NCBI GenBank assembly: GCA_002067855.1
Contig: MVQS01000317.1
Location: 1 to 8,787 of the forward strand
Origin: Syntrophaceae bacterium PtaB.Bin038
GTDB lineage: Bacteria; Desulfobacterota; Syntrophia; Syntrophales; UBA2192
Length of the DNA: 8,787 nucleotides
Direction: 5' to 3'
Positions within the stretch are counted from its first letter, which is position 1. Each line of letters starts with the position of its first letter. This document shows, one piece after another, positions 1 through 6,575 of the stretch. A model generated the notes under the pieces. That model saw nothing but the letters and a program-made list of their open reading frames with translations, had not been told where the DNA came from and searched no databases. A program made the position numbers and the translations under genes.

Positions 1-506
1 TCCGCGTAGTGGCTCTCCGTGTTGAAGGTCTTCTGGCCGTTGACGAGGTAGTGGTCGCCCTGGTCGATGGCCGTCATCTTCATGTTCGCGAGGTCGGAGC
101 CCGCCTCGGGCTCCGTGTAGCCCAGGCCGAATTCGATCTCGCCGCGTACGATGCGGGGGATGAACTCCTTCTTCATCGCCTCGCTGCCGCGTCGCAGGAT
201 CGTGTGTCCCACCATGGTGTAGGCCACGTCGTTGGGGACGTGAGCGCTCCAGCGCTTGCCCAGCTCGTCGATGAGAATGAAGTCGTAGACGGGCGAGAGG
301 CCTTTGCCGCCGTACTCCACGGGCCAGCTCCAGCCCAGGAGGCCCGCTTCGAAGAGCTTCTTGCCGAAGGCGCGTCCCTCCTTGTCCAGTCCCAGGTCCT
401 CCCAGTTTTGCCGGGCGATCTCCTCCGTCAGCTCCTTGTCGAGGAAGGCGGCCACTTTCTGCCGGTAGGCTTCCTCTTCTTTCGTGTATCCGAAATCCCA
501 AGCCAT
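1..506 (-). CDS. Acyl-CoA dehydrogenase, N-terminal part (cut by window edge)
   Basis: This is a flavoenzyme that would oxidise an acyl-CoA to the 2-enoyl-CoA and pass electrons to an electron-transfer flavoprotein or similar acceptor. The first 168 codons are visible and open; the rest lies beyond base 1. Residues about 1-120 are the helical N-terminal domain, including WPVEYGGKGLSP near 61-72. The family FAD/substrate motif GYTEPEAGSD sits at 129-138, followed by the start of the beta domain (VNGQKTFNTESHYA, about 155-168). The start ATG at 506 is preceded by GAGAGGAGG eight bases upstream, a strong ribosome binding site. The gene lies 154 bp after the E3 gene and has its own candidate operator, so it may be a separate transcription unit or the last operon member. 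The catalytic glutamate lies outside the window, so substrate class cannot be judged. The family is confident; the substrate is unknown. Confidence 0.93.
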   Translation of the reverse strand, partial: MAWDFGYTKEEEAYRQKVAAFLDKELTEEIARQNWEDLGLDKEGRAFGKKLFEAGLLGWSWPVEYGGKGLSPVYDFILIDELGKRWSAHVPNDVAYTMVGHTILRRGSEAMKKEFIPRIVRGEIEFGLGYTEPEAGSDLANMKMTAIDQGDHYLVNGQKTFNTESHYA

Positions 507-660
507 GCGTGTATCCTCCTCTCACGGTTCCGTCTGGTGGCGTCGGGTCCGGGCGGGACGCGCCGCCGGGCCGATGCCATAACCACACTCAAAGAATTAT
601 TAGTGACCAATCACTCAATTTTCTTCTCGATCACCCCGCGCAAGAGGGGAGACCGGGGAA
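507..660. other. Intergenic region between E3 and the acyl-CoA dehydrogenase
   Basis: These 154 bp are the only spacer with promoter-like content. On the minus strand, after the E3 stop, there is a weak CCCC/GGGG hairpin (634-649) with no U-tract, then the AT-rich palindrome region (596-615), then about 90 bp of GC-rich leader up to the ribosome binding site. No convincing small gene is seen. Confidence 0.6.
596..615 (-). promoter_or_regulatory. Candidate operator palindrome with a -10-like box upstream of the acyl-CoA dehydrogenase
   Basis: Bases 602-615 form an inverted repeat, AGTGA-N4-TCACT, with perfect 5-bp arms. One further symmetric base pair lies one position outside each arm. On the minus strand it is directly followed by AATAAT (596-601), which resembles a sigma-70 -10 box. 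I see no convincing -35 at the right distance. The patch is AT-rich compared with its surroundings. Short palindromes of this size are typical of TetR-family operators, and a probable TetR gene lies at the far end of the cluster. That link is inference. Confidence 0.45.
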
Positions 661-2352
661 TTACGGCATGTGGATGGCGCCGCCGGCGATCACCATGGCC
701 GCCTCCATGATCGCCTCCGATACCGTCGGGTGCGGGTGGATGGCGCCGGCCAGCTCCTCGGCGGTCATCTCCATCGTCATCCCCAGGACGGCCTCGGCGA
801 TCATGTCCGTGGCGTGGGGTCCGATGATGTGGACGCCCAGCACCTCGCCGTGCTTCCTGTCCGAGATGACCTTGACAAGGCCTTCCGTTTCGTTGAGGAC
901 CAGGGCCTTGCCGTTGCCCCGCAGGGGGAAGCGGCCGACCTGGATCTCGCACCGCTCCTTCGCCTTTTCCTCCGTGAGCCCCACGGAGGCCACTTCGGGT
1001 GTCGTGTAGATGCAGGAGGGGACGGCCCTGTAGCTCATGGCCTCGCGGTGGCCGAGCATGTTCCGCACGGCGCACTCGCCCTCGGCCGAGGCTAGGTGGG
1101 CGAGCATGATGCCGCCAATGACGTCGCCCGCGGCGTAAATGCCGGGGACGTTCGTTTCCATGAATTCGTTGACGACGATGGCGCCCCGTTCGTGCTTGAT
1201 GCCTACCTTGTCGATGTTGAGAAGCGAGAAGTCGGGCTTGCGGCCCACGGTGAGGAAAATCTTTTCGGCGGTGACCGACTCCGTCTTGTCGCCGATCGCG
1301 TACGTGACGACGCTTTCCGTCTTCCTGTGGGCGATGCCTTTCACGGCGGCACCGGTGACGACGTTGACGCCGGCAGCCGTGATCCGCTTCTGGAGCAGCG
1401 CGGCGATCTCCTTGTCCACGCCGGGGACGAGGCCGGGGAGCATTTCGATGATCGTAACCGGGGTTCCCATGGCGATCAGGAACTGGGCGAACTCCACGCC
1501 GATGACGCCGCCGCCGATCACGACGACGCTCTTCGGAAGGGTCTTCATGGCTAGGACCTGGTTTGAGTCCATGATGTCCGGCCCGTCGATCCCCTCGATG
1601 GGGATCCGGCCCGGGACGGACCCCGAGGCGATCAGGATGGCGTCGCCCCGGACCTCCTCGCCCGTTTCCCGGATCTGCAGGGTCTTCGCGTCCACGAAGG
1701 AGGCCGTTCCCTGGATAACCTTCACTTTCTTGGCCTTCAGCAGGGCGCCCACGCCGCGCGTGAGCTGCGCGACGACCGCGTTCTTGCGGACCATGACGGC
1801 GCCGAAGTCCACCTCGAAGCCCTTGCACTTCACGCCGAACGTCTCGGACTCCTTCATGGTTTGGACGACGCCGGCCGACTGCAGGAGCGCCTTGGTGGGG
1901 ATGCATCCCCAGTTGAGGCACGTGCCCCCGAGGGCGTCTCTCTCGATGAGCGTCACCTCGGCGCCCATGCGGGCCGCGCGGATGGCGGCCGGGTAGCCGC
2001 CCACGCCGCCGCCGACGATGACGATCTTCTTTTTCCCGGCGGGGGGTTGGCCCGCGGCGGGCGACTTCGTCGCCGGTGCGGGTGCCGCCGGCACGGCGGC
2101 CGCGGCCGACTCGCCCGGCTTGAGCAGCATGCCCACAACCGCTCCCACAGGGACGGTCTGTTGCGCCGGCACCAGGATCTTGCCAAGAGTGCCGTCCTCT
2201 GGCGCCTCGACCTCGTAGGTCACCTTCTCCGTTTCGAGCACGAAGAGGACTTCACCCTTCTTGACGGGATCCCCCTCCTTCTTCCTCCATTCCACAATCA
2301 GCCCCTCGGTCATGGTCAGACCGAGCTTGGGCATGACGATATCCACAGGCAT
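661..2352 (-). CDS. lpdA: Dihydrolipoamide dehydrogenase (E3) with N-terminal lipoyl domain
   Basis: E3 of the complex: it reoxidises dihydrolipoyl groups and reduces NAD+. The protein has 563 residues, about 100 more than a plain E3, because it begins with a lipoyl domain (about 1-78, lipoyl lysine K43 in ETEKV) and an Ala/Pro-rich linker (about 82-107). The E3 part then shows the FAD motif GGGVGG (114-119), the redox disulfide CLNWGC (C145, C150), the NAD motif GGGVIG (280-285) with acidic E303, the second FAD motif AAGD (407-410), and the catalytic HPHPTVSEA (H541, E546). All catalytic residues are present. The start at 2352 is supported by an aligned MPV start in E2 and by GAGGG nine bases upstream. 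It lies 94 bp after E2. Lipoyl-E3 fusions are known from some acetoin and pyruvate dehydrogenase systems. Its lipoyl coding segment is nearly identical to that of E2. Confidence 0.97.
   Translation of the reverse strand: MPVDIVMPKLGLTMTEGLIVEWRKKEGDPVKKGEVLFVLETEKVTYEVEAPEDGTLGKILVPAQQTVPVGAVVGMLLKPGESAAAAVPAAPAPATKSPAAGQPPAGKKKIVIVGGGVGGYPAAIRAARMGAEVTLIERDALGGTCLNWGCIPTKALLQSAGVVQTMKESETFGVKCKGFEVDFGAVMVRKNAVVAQLTRGVGALLKAKKVKVIQGTASFVDAKTLQIRETGEEVRGDAILIASGSVPGRIPIEGIDGPDIMDSNQVLAMKTLPKSVVVIGGGVIGVEFAQFLIAMGTPVTIIEMLPGLVPGVDKEIAALLQKRITAAGVNVVTGAAVKGIAHRKTESVVTYAIGDKTESVTAEKIFLTVGRKPDFSLLNIDKVGIKHERGAIVVNEFMETNVPGIYAAGDVIGGIMLAHLASAEGECAVRNMLGHREAMSYRAVPSCIYTTPEVASVGLTEEKAKERCEIQVGRFPLRGNGKALVLNETEGLVKVISDRKHGEVLGVHIIGPHATDMIAEAVLGMTMEMTAEELAGAIHPHPTVSEAIMEAAMVIAGGAIHMP
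2191..2334 (-). repeat. Lipoyl-domain repeat, copy in the E3 gene
   Basis: This 144-bp segment matches 3545-3688 in the E2 gene at 141 of 144 positions by direct base-by-base comparison. It codes for residues 7-54 of E3, with the lipoyl lysine inside. The three differences (at 2251, 2269 and 2275) do not change the protein. Similarity falls sharply on both sides. Confidence 0.95.
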
Positions 2353-2384
2353 GGTCGAATTCCCTCGCTGTCGCGGTTTTCGGA

Positions 2385-2400
2385 CGGGGCAGGGGCCCCG
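2385..2400 (-). other. Intercistronic hairpin 2 between E2 and E3
   Basis: The minus strand reads CGGGGC-CCCT-GCCCCG, a perfect 6-bp GC stem with a 4-base loop. A further complementary pair of 5-mers flanks it (2381-2385 and 2406-2410). No U-tract follows, so it is not a normal intrinsic terminator. A role in mRNA processing or stability is possible. Confidence 0.4.
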
Positions 2401-2422
2401 CTCGTGTCCGCTATGTCGATGG

Positions 2423-2443
2423 GGCGCTGCGGATTGCAGCGCC
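2423..2443 (-). other. Intercistronic hairpin 1, just after the E2 stop
   Basis: The minus strand reads GGCGCTGC-AATCC-GCAGCGCC: a perfect 8-bp stem with a 5-base loop, starting three bases after the E2 stop codon (2447-2449). It is followed by CCATCGACAT rather than a U-tract, so Rho-independent termination is unlikely. It may protect the 3' end of the upstream message or tune relative E2 and E3 levels. Confidence 0.5.
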
Positions 2444-2446
2444 GGG

Positions 2447-3706
2447 TCACAAGATGTAGAGCGGCTCCTCGATCATCTCCTTGAGGGTCCGCATGAACTT
2501 GCCCGCCTCAGCCCCATCGATCGTCCGGTGGTCGTAGGTCAGGTTGACGCTCATCATGGGCCGGATGACCACCTCTCCCTTCAGGGCCACGGGCTTGTCG
2601 AGGATCGCCCCCACGGCGAGGATGGCGTTTTCGGGCTGGTTGATGATGGCCGTGAAGGTCTCGAGACCGAACATCCCCATGGCCGAGAGTGTGAAGGTGC
2701 TCCCCTTGATGTCATCGGGAAGGAAGCTGTTCTTTCTGCCCTTCTCGATCAGGGCCACGCGCTCCTGTGCCACCTGGCCGAGGCTCTTGGCGTTGATGTT
2801 CTTGATGACGGGCACGATGAGCCCCTCGTCGAGGGCCATGGCCATGCCCATGTTCACCTCGGGCAGGTAGAGGACGCCCTTGTCGGTCCAGCGTGTGTTG
2901 ATGACGGGGTGTTCCCGCAGGGCCGCGCCGGTCACCTTCATCATCAGGTCGGTGATGGTGATGCGCACGCCGGTCTTCCTCTCGATGAAGGGCATCAACT
3001 CCGCGCGAAGCGCCTGGATGCGGGTGGCGTCCACCGTGTTGCCCATGTACGCCTGGGCCGCCTCGACTTTGCTCTGGAGCATCCGCCTCGCGATCGTCTT
3101 GCGCATGCCGGTGAAGACCGCAAGCCGTCCCTCCGCGGCGGCCGGGGCGGGTGCCGCCTGAGCCTGCGCCGGTGCGGCGGGGGCCGGCGCTGCAGCCGCG
3201 GCAGGGGCCGCGGGCTCCTGGACGACGGCGGCTTTCGCCTTCTCCACGTCCTCCCGCAGGATTCGGCCTCCGGGACCCGAACCGGCCACCGCGGTGAGGT
3301 TGATGCCGAGTTCCTTCGCCACCTTCCTCGCCAGCGGCGTGGCCTTCACGCGGCCGCCTGCGGGCGGCACGGAAGCCGCGGCTGTCGGGGCCGCGGCGGC
3401 GGCAGGGGAGGCCGCTTCCGCCTTCGGCACGGCGGCGGGCGCTGCCGTCACCTCGACGGCGGCTTCACCCGGCATGAGGAGCAGGCCGACAACGGCGCCC
3501 ACGGGCACGGTCTCCTGCTCCTTGACCAGGATCTTTCCCAGTTTGCCGTCCTCTGGCGCCTCGACCTCGTAGGTCACCTTCTCCGTTTCGAGCACGAAGA
3601 GGACCTCACCCTTCTTGACGGGGTCCCCTTCCTTCTTCCTCCATTCCACAATCAGCCCCTCGGTCATGGTCAGACCGAGCTTGGGCATCACGATTTCGAC
3701 GGGCAT
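2447..3706 (-). CDS. Dihydrolipoamide acyltransferase (E2) of a 2-oxoacid/acetoin dehydrogenase complex
   Basis: E2 is the core of the complex: its lipoyl arm takes the acyl group from E1 and the catalytic domain transfers it to CoA. The 419 residues show a single lipoyl domain (about 1-78, K43 in ETEKV), an Ala/Pro-rich linker (about 80-118), a peripheral-subunit-binding domain (about 120-157, with GSGPGGRILREDV), a second Ala/Pro linker (about 160-192) and the catalytic acyltransferase domain (about 195-419). The catalytic motif DHRTIDG gives H393 and D397. The start is supported by GGAGG six bases upstream. It resembles acetoin dehydrogenase E2 (AcoC) and other branched E2s; sequence alone does not fix the acyl group. 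It is separated from its E1 genes by three other enzymes, and from the hydratase by a 176-bp spacer carrying an inverted repeat. Confidence 0.96.
   Translation of the reverse strand: MPVEIVMPKLGLTMTEGLIVEWRKKEGDPVKKGEVLFVLETEKVTYEVEAPEDGKLGKILVKEQETVPVGAVVGLLLMPGEAAVEVTAAPAAVPKAEAASPAAAAAPTAAASVPPAGGRVKATPLARKVAKELGINLTAVAGSGPGGRILREDVEKAKAAVVQEPAAPAAAAAPAPAAPAQAQAAPAPAAAEGRLAVFTGMRKTIARRMLQSKVEAAQAYMGNTVDATRIQALRAELMPFIERKTGVRITITDLMMKVTGAALREHPVINTRWTDKGVLYLPEVNMGMAMALDEGLIVPVIKNINAKSLGQVAQERVALIEKGRKNSFLPDDIKGSTFTLSAMGMFGLETFTAIINQPENAILAVGAILDKPVALKGEVVIRPMMSVNLTYDHRTIDGAEAGKFMRTLKEMIEEPLYIL
3545..3688 (-). repeat. Lipoyl-domain repeat, copy in the E2 gene
   Basis: This is the partner of 2191-2334 in direct orientation, about 1.35 kb away. 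It codes for residues 7-54 of E2. The encoded 48 residues are identical to those of E3, and the DNA differs at only three synonymous sites. The first six codons and the sequence after residue 54 are clearly more diverged. Confidence 0.95.
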
Positions 3707-3807
3707 AGCGGGCCTCCAGATTCATTGGGCATAGGGCTCAGGACCGGGTGCATGCGGGATTGCGCAGTGGGCATCGACGCACGCAGGCGCTTGGGCGGCA
3801 TCCTCAT

Positions 3808-3873
3808 CCCGAGTTATTTTCGTGCTCATCCTGCTTCAACCGCCGGGTCATTGCAAGACGAAAATGACTCGGG
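3808..3873. repeat. Imperfect inverted repeat in the hydratase-E2 spacer
   Basis: The arms 3808-3823 (CCCGAGTTATTTTCGT) and 3858-3873 (ACGAAAATGACTCGGG) are complementary at 15 of 16 positions, separated by 34 bp. The single mismatch becomes a G-U wobble in a plus-strand transcript and an A-C mismatch in the minus-strand (operon) transcript. A 9-bp direct repeat, CCGGGTCAT, occurs at 3843-3851 and 3878-3886, on either side of the right arm. No U-tract follows on the minus strand, so this is not a standard terminator. It may be a REP-like element or MITE remnant; I do not recognise the family. Confidence 0.7.
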
Positions 3874-3882
3874 GCGTCCGGG

Positions 3883-4674
3883 TCATCGCCCCTTGAAGTT
3901 CGCCTTGCGTTTCTCGATGAAGGCCGTCGTGCCTTCCTTCATGTCCTCCGTGCCGAAACAGGCGATGCAGTTCTTCTGGGAGTACTGGACGGCCTGCTCC
4001 AGGGGGCATTCCATCCCGATCTCGACGGCATCCTTGCACATCTCCACGGCGAAGGGGCCGTTGACGATGATCCGGCGCGCCATTTCCACGGCAGCTTTCA
4101 AGGCCTCGCCCTTGGGGACGACCTTGTTCACCAGGCCGATGCGGTAGGCCTCGGCCGCATCGATGGGCTCGCCCGTCAGCAGGATCTCGTAGGCGCGTCC
4201 TTTCCCGACGATGCGGGGCAGGCGCTGGGTGCCGCCCGTGCCGGGGATGATGCCGAGCTTCACCTCGGGCAGGCCCAGCTTGGCGCCTTCCACGGCGATG
4301 CGGATCGTGCAGGCAAGGGCCAGCTCGAGGCCCCCGCCGAGCGCCAGGCCGTTGATGGCTGCGATGACGGGCTGACGCAGCTTCTCCACGTTGGCGTTGA
4401 CCCGCAGAAACCCCTCATTCCAGCGCAGGATTTCCACGATGCCCATCCGGTTGAGCTCCCGGATGTCGGCGCCGGCCTGGAACCCCTTGCCGGCCCCTGT
4501 AATGATGAGGACCTTGATGTCCGCATCGGCGTTGACGACGCGCAGTGCGTCCAGCAATTCGGCGATCAGCTCCTCGCTGATGGCGTTGAAGACCTCGGGG
4601 CGGTTCAGCGTGAGCGTGCCGATGCCCTCTTCGTTCTTTTCCAGGATGATGGTCTTGTAGTCCTTGATTTTCAT
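3883..4674 (-). CDS. Enoyl-CoA hydratase (crotonase family)
   Basis: It adds water to a 2-enoyl-CoA to give the 3-hydroxyacyl-CoA. The 263-residue length is standard for a bacterial short-chain hydratase. Oxyanion-hole residues lie in QAGADI (about 66-71) and ALGGG (111-115). Both catalytic glutamates are present, E117 in GGGLELAL and E137 in GLPEVKLG, which argues for a true hydratase rather than an isomerase or hydrolase. The helix/trimer region GGTQRLPRIVGKG follows, and the C-terminus KRKANFKGR is typical. The start at 4674 has AAGGAGAGG upstream and lies 17 bp after the SDR stop, so it is surely translated from the same message. An ATG further upstream in this frame would overlap the SDR gene and is rejected. 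Substrate unknown; short-chain or branched enoyl-CoA is plausible. Confidence 0.95.
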   Translation of the reverse strand: MKIKDYKTIILEKNEEGIGTLTLNRPEVFNAISEELIAELLDALRVVNADADIKVLIITGAGKGFQAGADIRELNRMGIVEILRWNEGFLRVNANVEKLRQPVIAAINGLALGGGLELALACTIRIAVEGAKLGLPEVKLGIIPGTGGTQRLPRIVGKGRAYEILLTGEPIDAAEAYRIGLVNKVVPKGEALKAAVEMARRIIVNGPFAVEMCKDAVEIGMECPLEQAVQYSQKNCIACFGTEDMKEGTTAFIEKRKANFKGR

Positions 4675-4691
4675 GGCGGATCCTCTCCTTC

Positions 4692-5486
4692 CTACCAGCT
4701 GGTCTGGCCGCCGTCGATAACGACCGCCGAGCCCGTCATGAAGTTCGACGCCGGCGATGCGAGGTACACGGCCAGGCCCCTCATGTCGTCCATCTGGCCG
4801 AGACGGTTCTGGGGGATGTTGCGTTTGATGATTTCCTTGCCCACGTCGGTGGCGAAGAAGTGCGTGTTCATGGGCGTCTCGAAGTAGCCGGGCAGGATCG
4901 CGTTGCACTGGATATTGTAGCGGATCCACTCCAGGGCCATCACGCGGGTGAGCTGCACGACGGCGGCCTTGCTGGAGCAGTAGGCGGCCATGTTCGCCAT
5001 GCCGATGATCGCCGTGATCGAGGACACGTTGATGACCTTGCCCCCCTCGCCCCTCTCGATCATCTTCTTGGCGACGGCCTGGGTGAGGACGAAGATGCCC
5101 CTCAGGTCCGTGGCGACCGTCTGGTCCCAGTCGGCCTCGGTCATTTCCCGTTCGGGCTTCTTGAGGTTGACGATCGGCTTTTCGCTTCCGCCGACACCGG
5201 CGTTGTTTACCAGGATGTCGATTCGGCCGAATTCCTTCATCACGCTCTCCGTGACGGCCTTGATCTGGTCTGTCTTCGTGATGTCGAGGGGGGCGGCAAA
5301 CGTCTTCACGCCCGTCCGGTCCTTGATCTCCTTGCAGGCCTGCTCGATGACTTCCTTGCGCCGGGCGCACAGAACGATCGTTGCACCGGCATCGGCCAGC
5401 CCCTCGGCAATGCCCCTGCCGATGCCGGTGGCGCCGCCGGTGATGATGGCCACTTTGCCTGTCAGATCGAAATAGGGAAGATTCAT
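4692..5486 (-). CDS. Short-chain dehydrogenase/reductase (SDR), classical type
   Basis: A 264-residue Rossmann-fold oxidoreductase acting on an alcohol/ketone pair. Visible motifs are the cofactor motif TGGATGIG (16-23), NNAG (94-97), catalytic S156, Y169 and K173 (YCSSK), and the PG motif near 199-200. Arg42-Arg43 after the second strand, with no acidic residue there, suggests NADP(H). The position usually held by the tetrad asparagine reads TDLRG, so D127 replaces it. A loop of about ten extra residues follows NNAG (about 99-116). It resembles FabG and gluconate 5-dehydrogenase-like proteins. Its neighbour is a hydratase, so a 3-hydroxyacyl-CoA dehydrogenase role is possible; acetoin/diacetyl reductase is the alternative. 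The start has GAGGAGGAG upstream and lies 17 bp after the alcohol dehydrogenase stop. Confidence 0.94.
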   Translation of the reverse strand: MNLPYFDLTGKVAIITGGATGIGRGIAEGLADAGATIVLCARRKEVIEQACKEIKDRTGVKTFAAPLDITKTDQIKAVTESVMKEFGRIDILVNNAGVGGSEKPIVNLKKPEREMTEADWDQTVATDLRGIFVLTQAVAKKMIERGEGGKVINVSSITAIIGMANMAAYCSSKAAVVQLTRVMALEWIRYNIQCNAILPGYFETPMNTHFFATDVGKEIIKRNIPQNRLGQMDDMRGLAVYLASPASNFMTGSAVVIDGGQTSW

Positions 5487-5503
5487 GGTCTCTCCTCCTC
5501 GGA

Positions 5504-6559
5504 TTACTTGGGGTAGACTAAAATTTTTACGTAGTCGCTGCCGTGCTCAATGAGTTCCTTGATCCCCTTGTCGACGAGGTCGTCAACCTTGATGCGGGCC
5601 GTGATGAGCGGCTCCACGTTGACGCGGCCGTCGGCGAGGTACGCGATCGCCGCCGGGAACTCGTCCTCGTAGCCGCTCGAGAAGACGATCTCCTTCTCGT
5701 GGCCCCAGAGTCGGATGAAGGGAACCTCGATGGGCTTCAGGGCGAGCCCCACCACACAGATGACAGCCCTTCGGCCCGTGACCTTCACGGCCGTGTCGAA
5801 GGAGGCCTGGTTGCCGACGCAGTCGAAGGCCCAGTCGGCCCTCAGCCCGTCCGTCAGGTCGCCGATCGCCTTCCCTGCATCGCCCTGCGTCGGGTCGAAA
5901 ACGGCCGTGGCCCCCGTCCGGGCGGCCAGCTCCCGGCGGCCCTTCAGGGGCTCGATGACGAAGACCTTGCCGGCACCGGCGGCACGGGCGGCCTGCATGA
6001 CGAGAAGCCCGATGGGCCCTGCGCCTACAACGGCCACGGAGGCGCCGATCCTGAGGCGGGCGCGCCTCACGGCGTGAACGGCCACGGCCAGGGGCTCCAC
6101 GAAGGCGCCCGCGTCGTCACTGACGCTGTCCGGGATCTTCAGAACACCGTACTCGGGGAAGACGCCCAGTTCCGCGAAGGCACCGTCCCAGGCGAAACCC
6201 GCCGTTCCCAGCTTGGTGCACATGACGTACTGCCCGGTCCTGCAGTAGTGGCACTTGCCGCAGTAGATGAGGGGGTTGACGGTCACGCGGTCCCCGGGCT
6301 TGACGCTCTTCACCCCCTCGCCCACTTCGACCACCTCGGCGGAGAACTCATGGCCGAGGATGATGGGGCCGTTGGCCCTACCCGTCAGCGGGTGGGGCTT
6401 GGCGGGGATGATGAAGGGGCCGCTCTTGTACTCGTGCAGGTCGGAGCCGCAGATCCCGCAGGTCTTGATTTTGACTTTCACCTGTCCAGGGCCCGCCTTG
6501 GGGTCGGGGACATTCTCGATCCGGATGTCTTCTCTGTTGTGCCAGACAGCTGCCTTCAT
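5504..6559 (-). CDS. Zinc-dependent alcohol dehydrogenase, 2,3-butanediol dehydrogenase-like
   Basis: A medium-chain dehydrogenase of 351 residues. The N-terminus (MKAAVWHN, DIRIENV, CGICGSDLHEY, PHPLTG) closely resembles (R,R)-2,3-butanediol dehydrogenases, which interconvert butanediol and acetoin. Catalytic zinc ligands are C34, H70 and E71, with E155 in VEPLAV; structural zinc cysteines are C100, C103, C106 and C114. The nucleotide motif GAGPIG is at 179-184, and E203 at the end of the next strand indicates NAD(H). It sits 16 bp after E1 beta with a very strong AAGGAGG site. A butanediol dehydrogenase beside acetoin-dehydrogenase-like E1 genes is the best clue to the pathway substrate. 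Other polyol or threonine dehydrogenase activity is possible. Confidence 0.93.
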   Translation of the reverse strand: MKAAVWHNREDIRIENVPDPKAGPGQVKVKIKTCGICGSDLHEYKSGPFIIPAKPHPLTGRANGPIILGHEFSAEVVEVGEGVKSVKPGDRVTVNPLIYCGKCHYCRTGQYVMCTKLGTAGFAWDGAFAELGVFPEYGVLKIPDSVSDDAGAFVEPLAVAVHAVRRARLRIGASVAVVGAGPIGLLVMQAARAAGAGKVFVIEPLKGRRELAARTGATAVFDPTQGDAGKAIGDLTDGLRADWAFDCVGNQASFDTAVKVTGRRAVICVVGLALKPIEVPFIRLWGHEKEIVFSSGYEDEFPAAIAYLADGRVNVEPLITARIKVDDLVDKGIKELIEHGSDYVKILVYPK

Positions 6560-6575
6560 GGCTATTCCTCCTTAC

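Noticed and set aside
634..649. Possible terminator after E3 (CCCC/GGGG stem)
   Set aside because: The stem is only 4 bp with an 8-base loop and no U-tract follows on the minus strand.
611..1921. 436-codon minus-strand frame overlapping E3
   Set aside because: It is rich in Arg, Gly, His and Pro and is a frame-shifted shadow of the E3 coding sequence, which has all its catalytic motifs.
3110..3480. Low-complexity GC-rich stretches in the E2 gene as possible tandem repeats
   Set aside because: They encode the Ala/Pro linkers and subunit-binding domain expected in E2; no regular repeat unit is seen.
2261..4147. 628-codon open frame on the plus strand, and several other long plus-strand frames
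   Set aside because: It lies antisense to E2, E3 and the hydratase. Its His/Gly/Asp/Arg-rich composition is what GC-rich antisense frames produce, and it has no recognisable domain.
3883..5370. A 495-codon frame that could be read as a longer protein ending in the hydratase
   Set aside because: The first half runs out of frame through the SDR gene and has shadow-like composition. The hydratase has a good ribosome binding site and a family-typical start at 4674.
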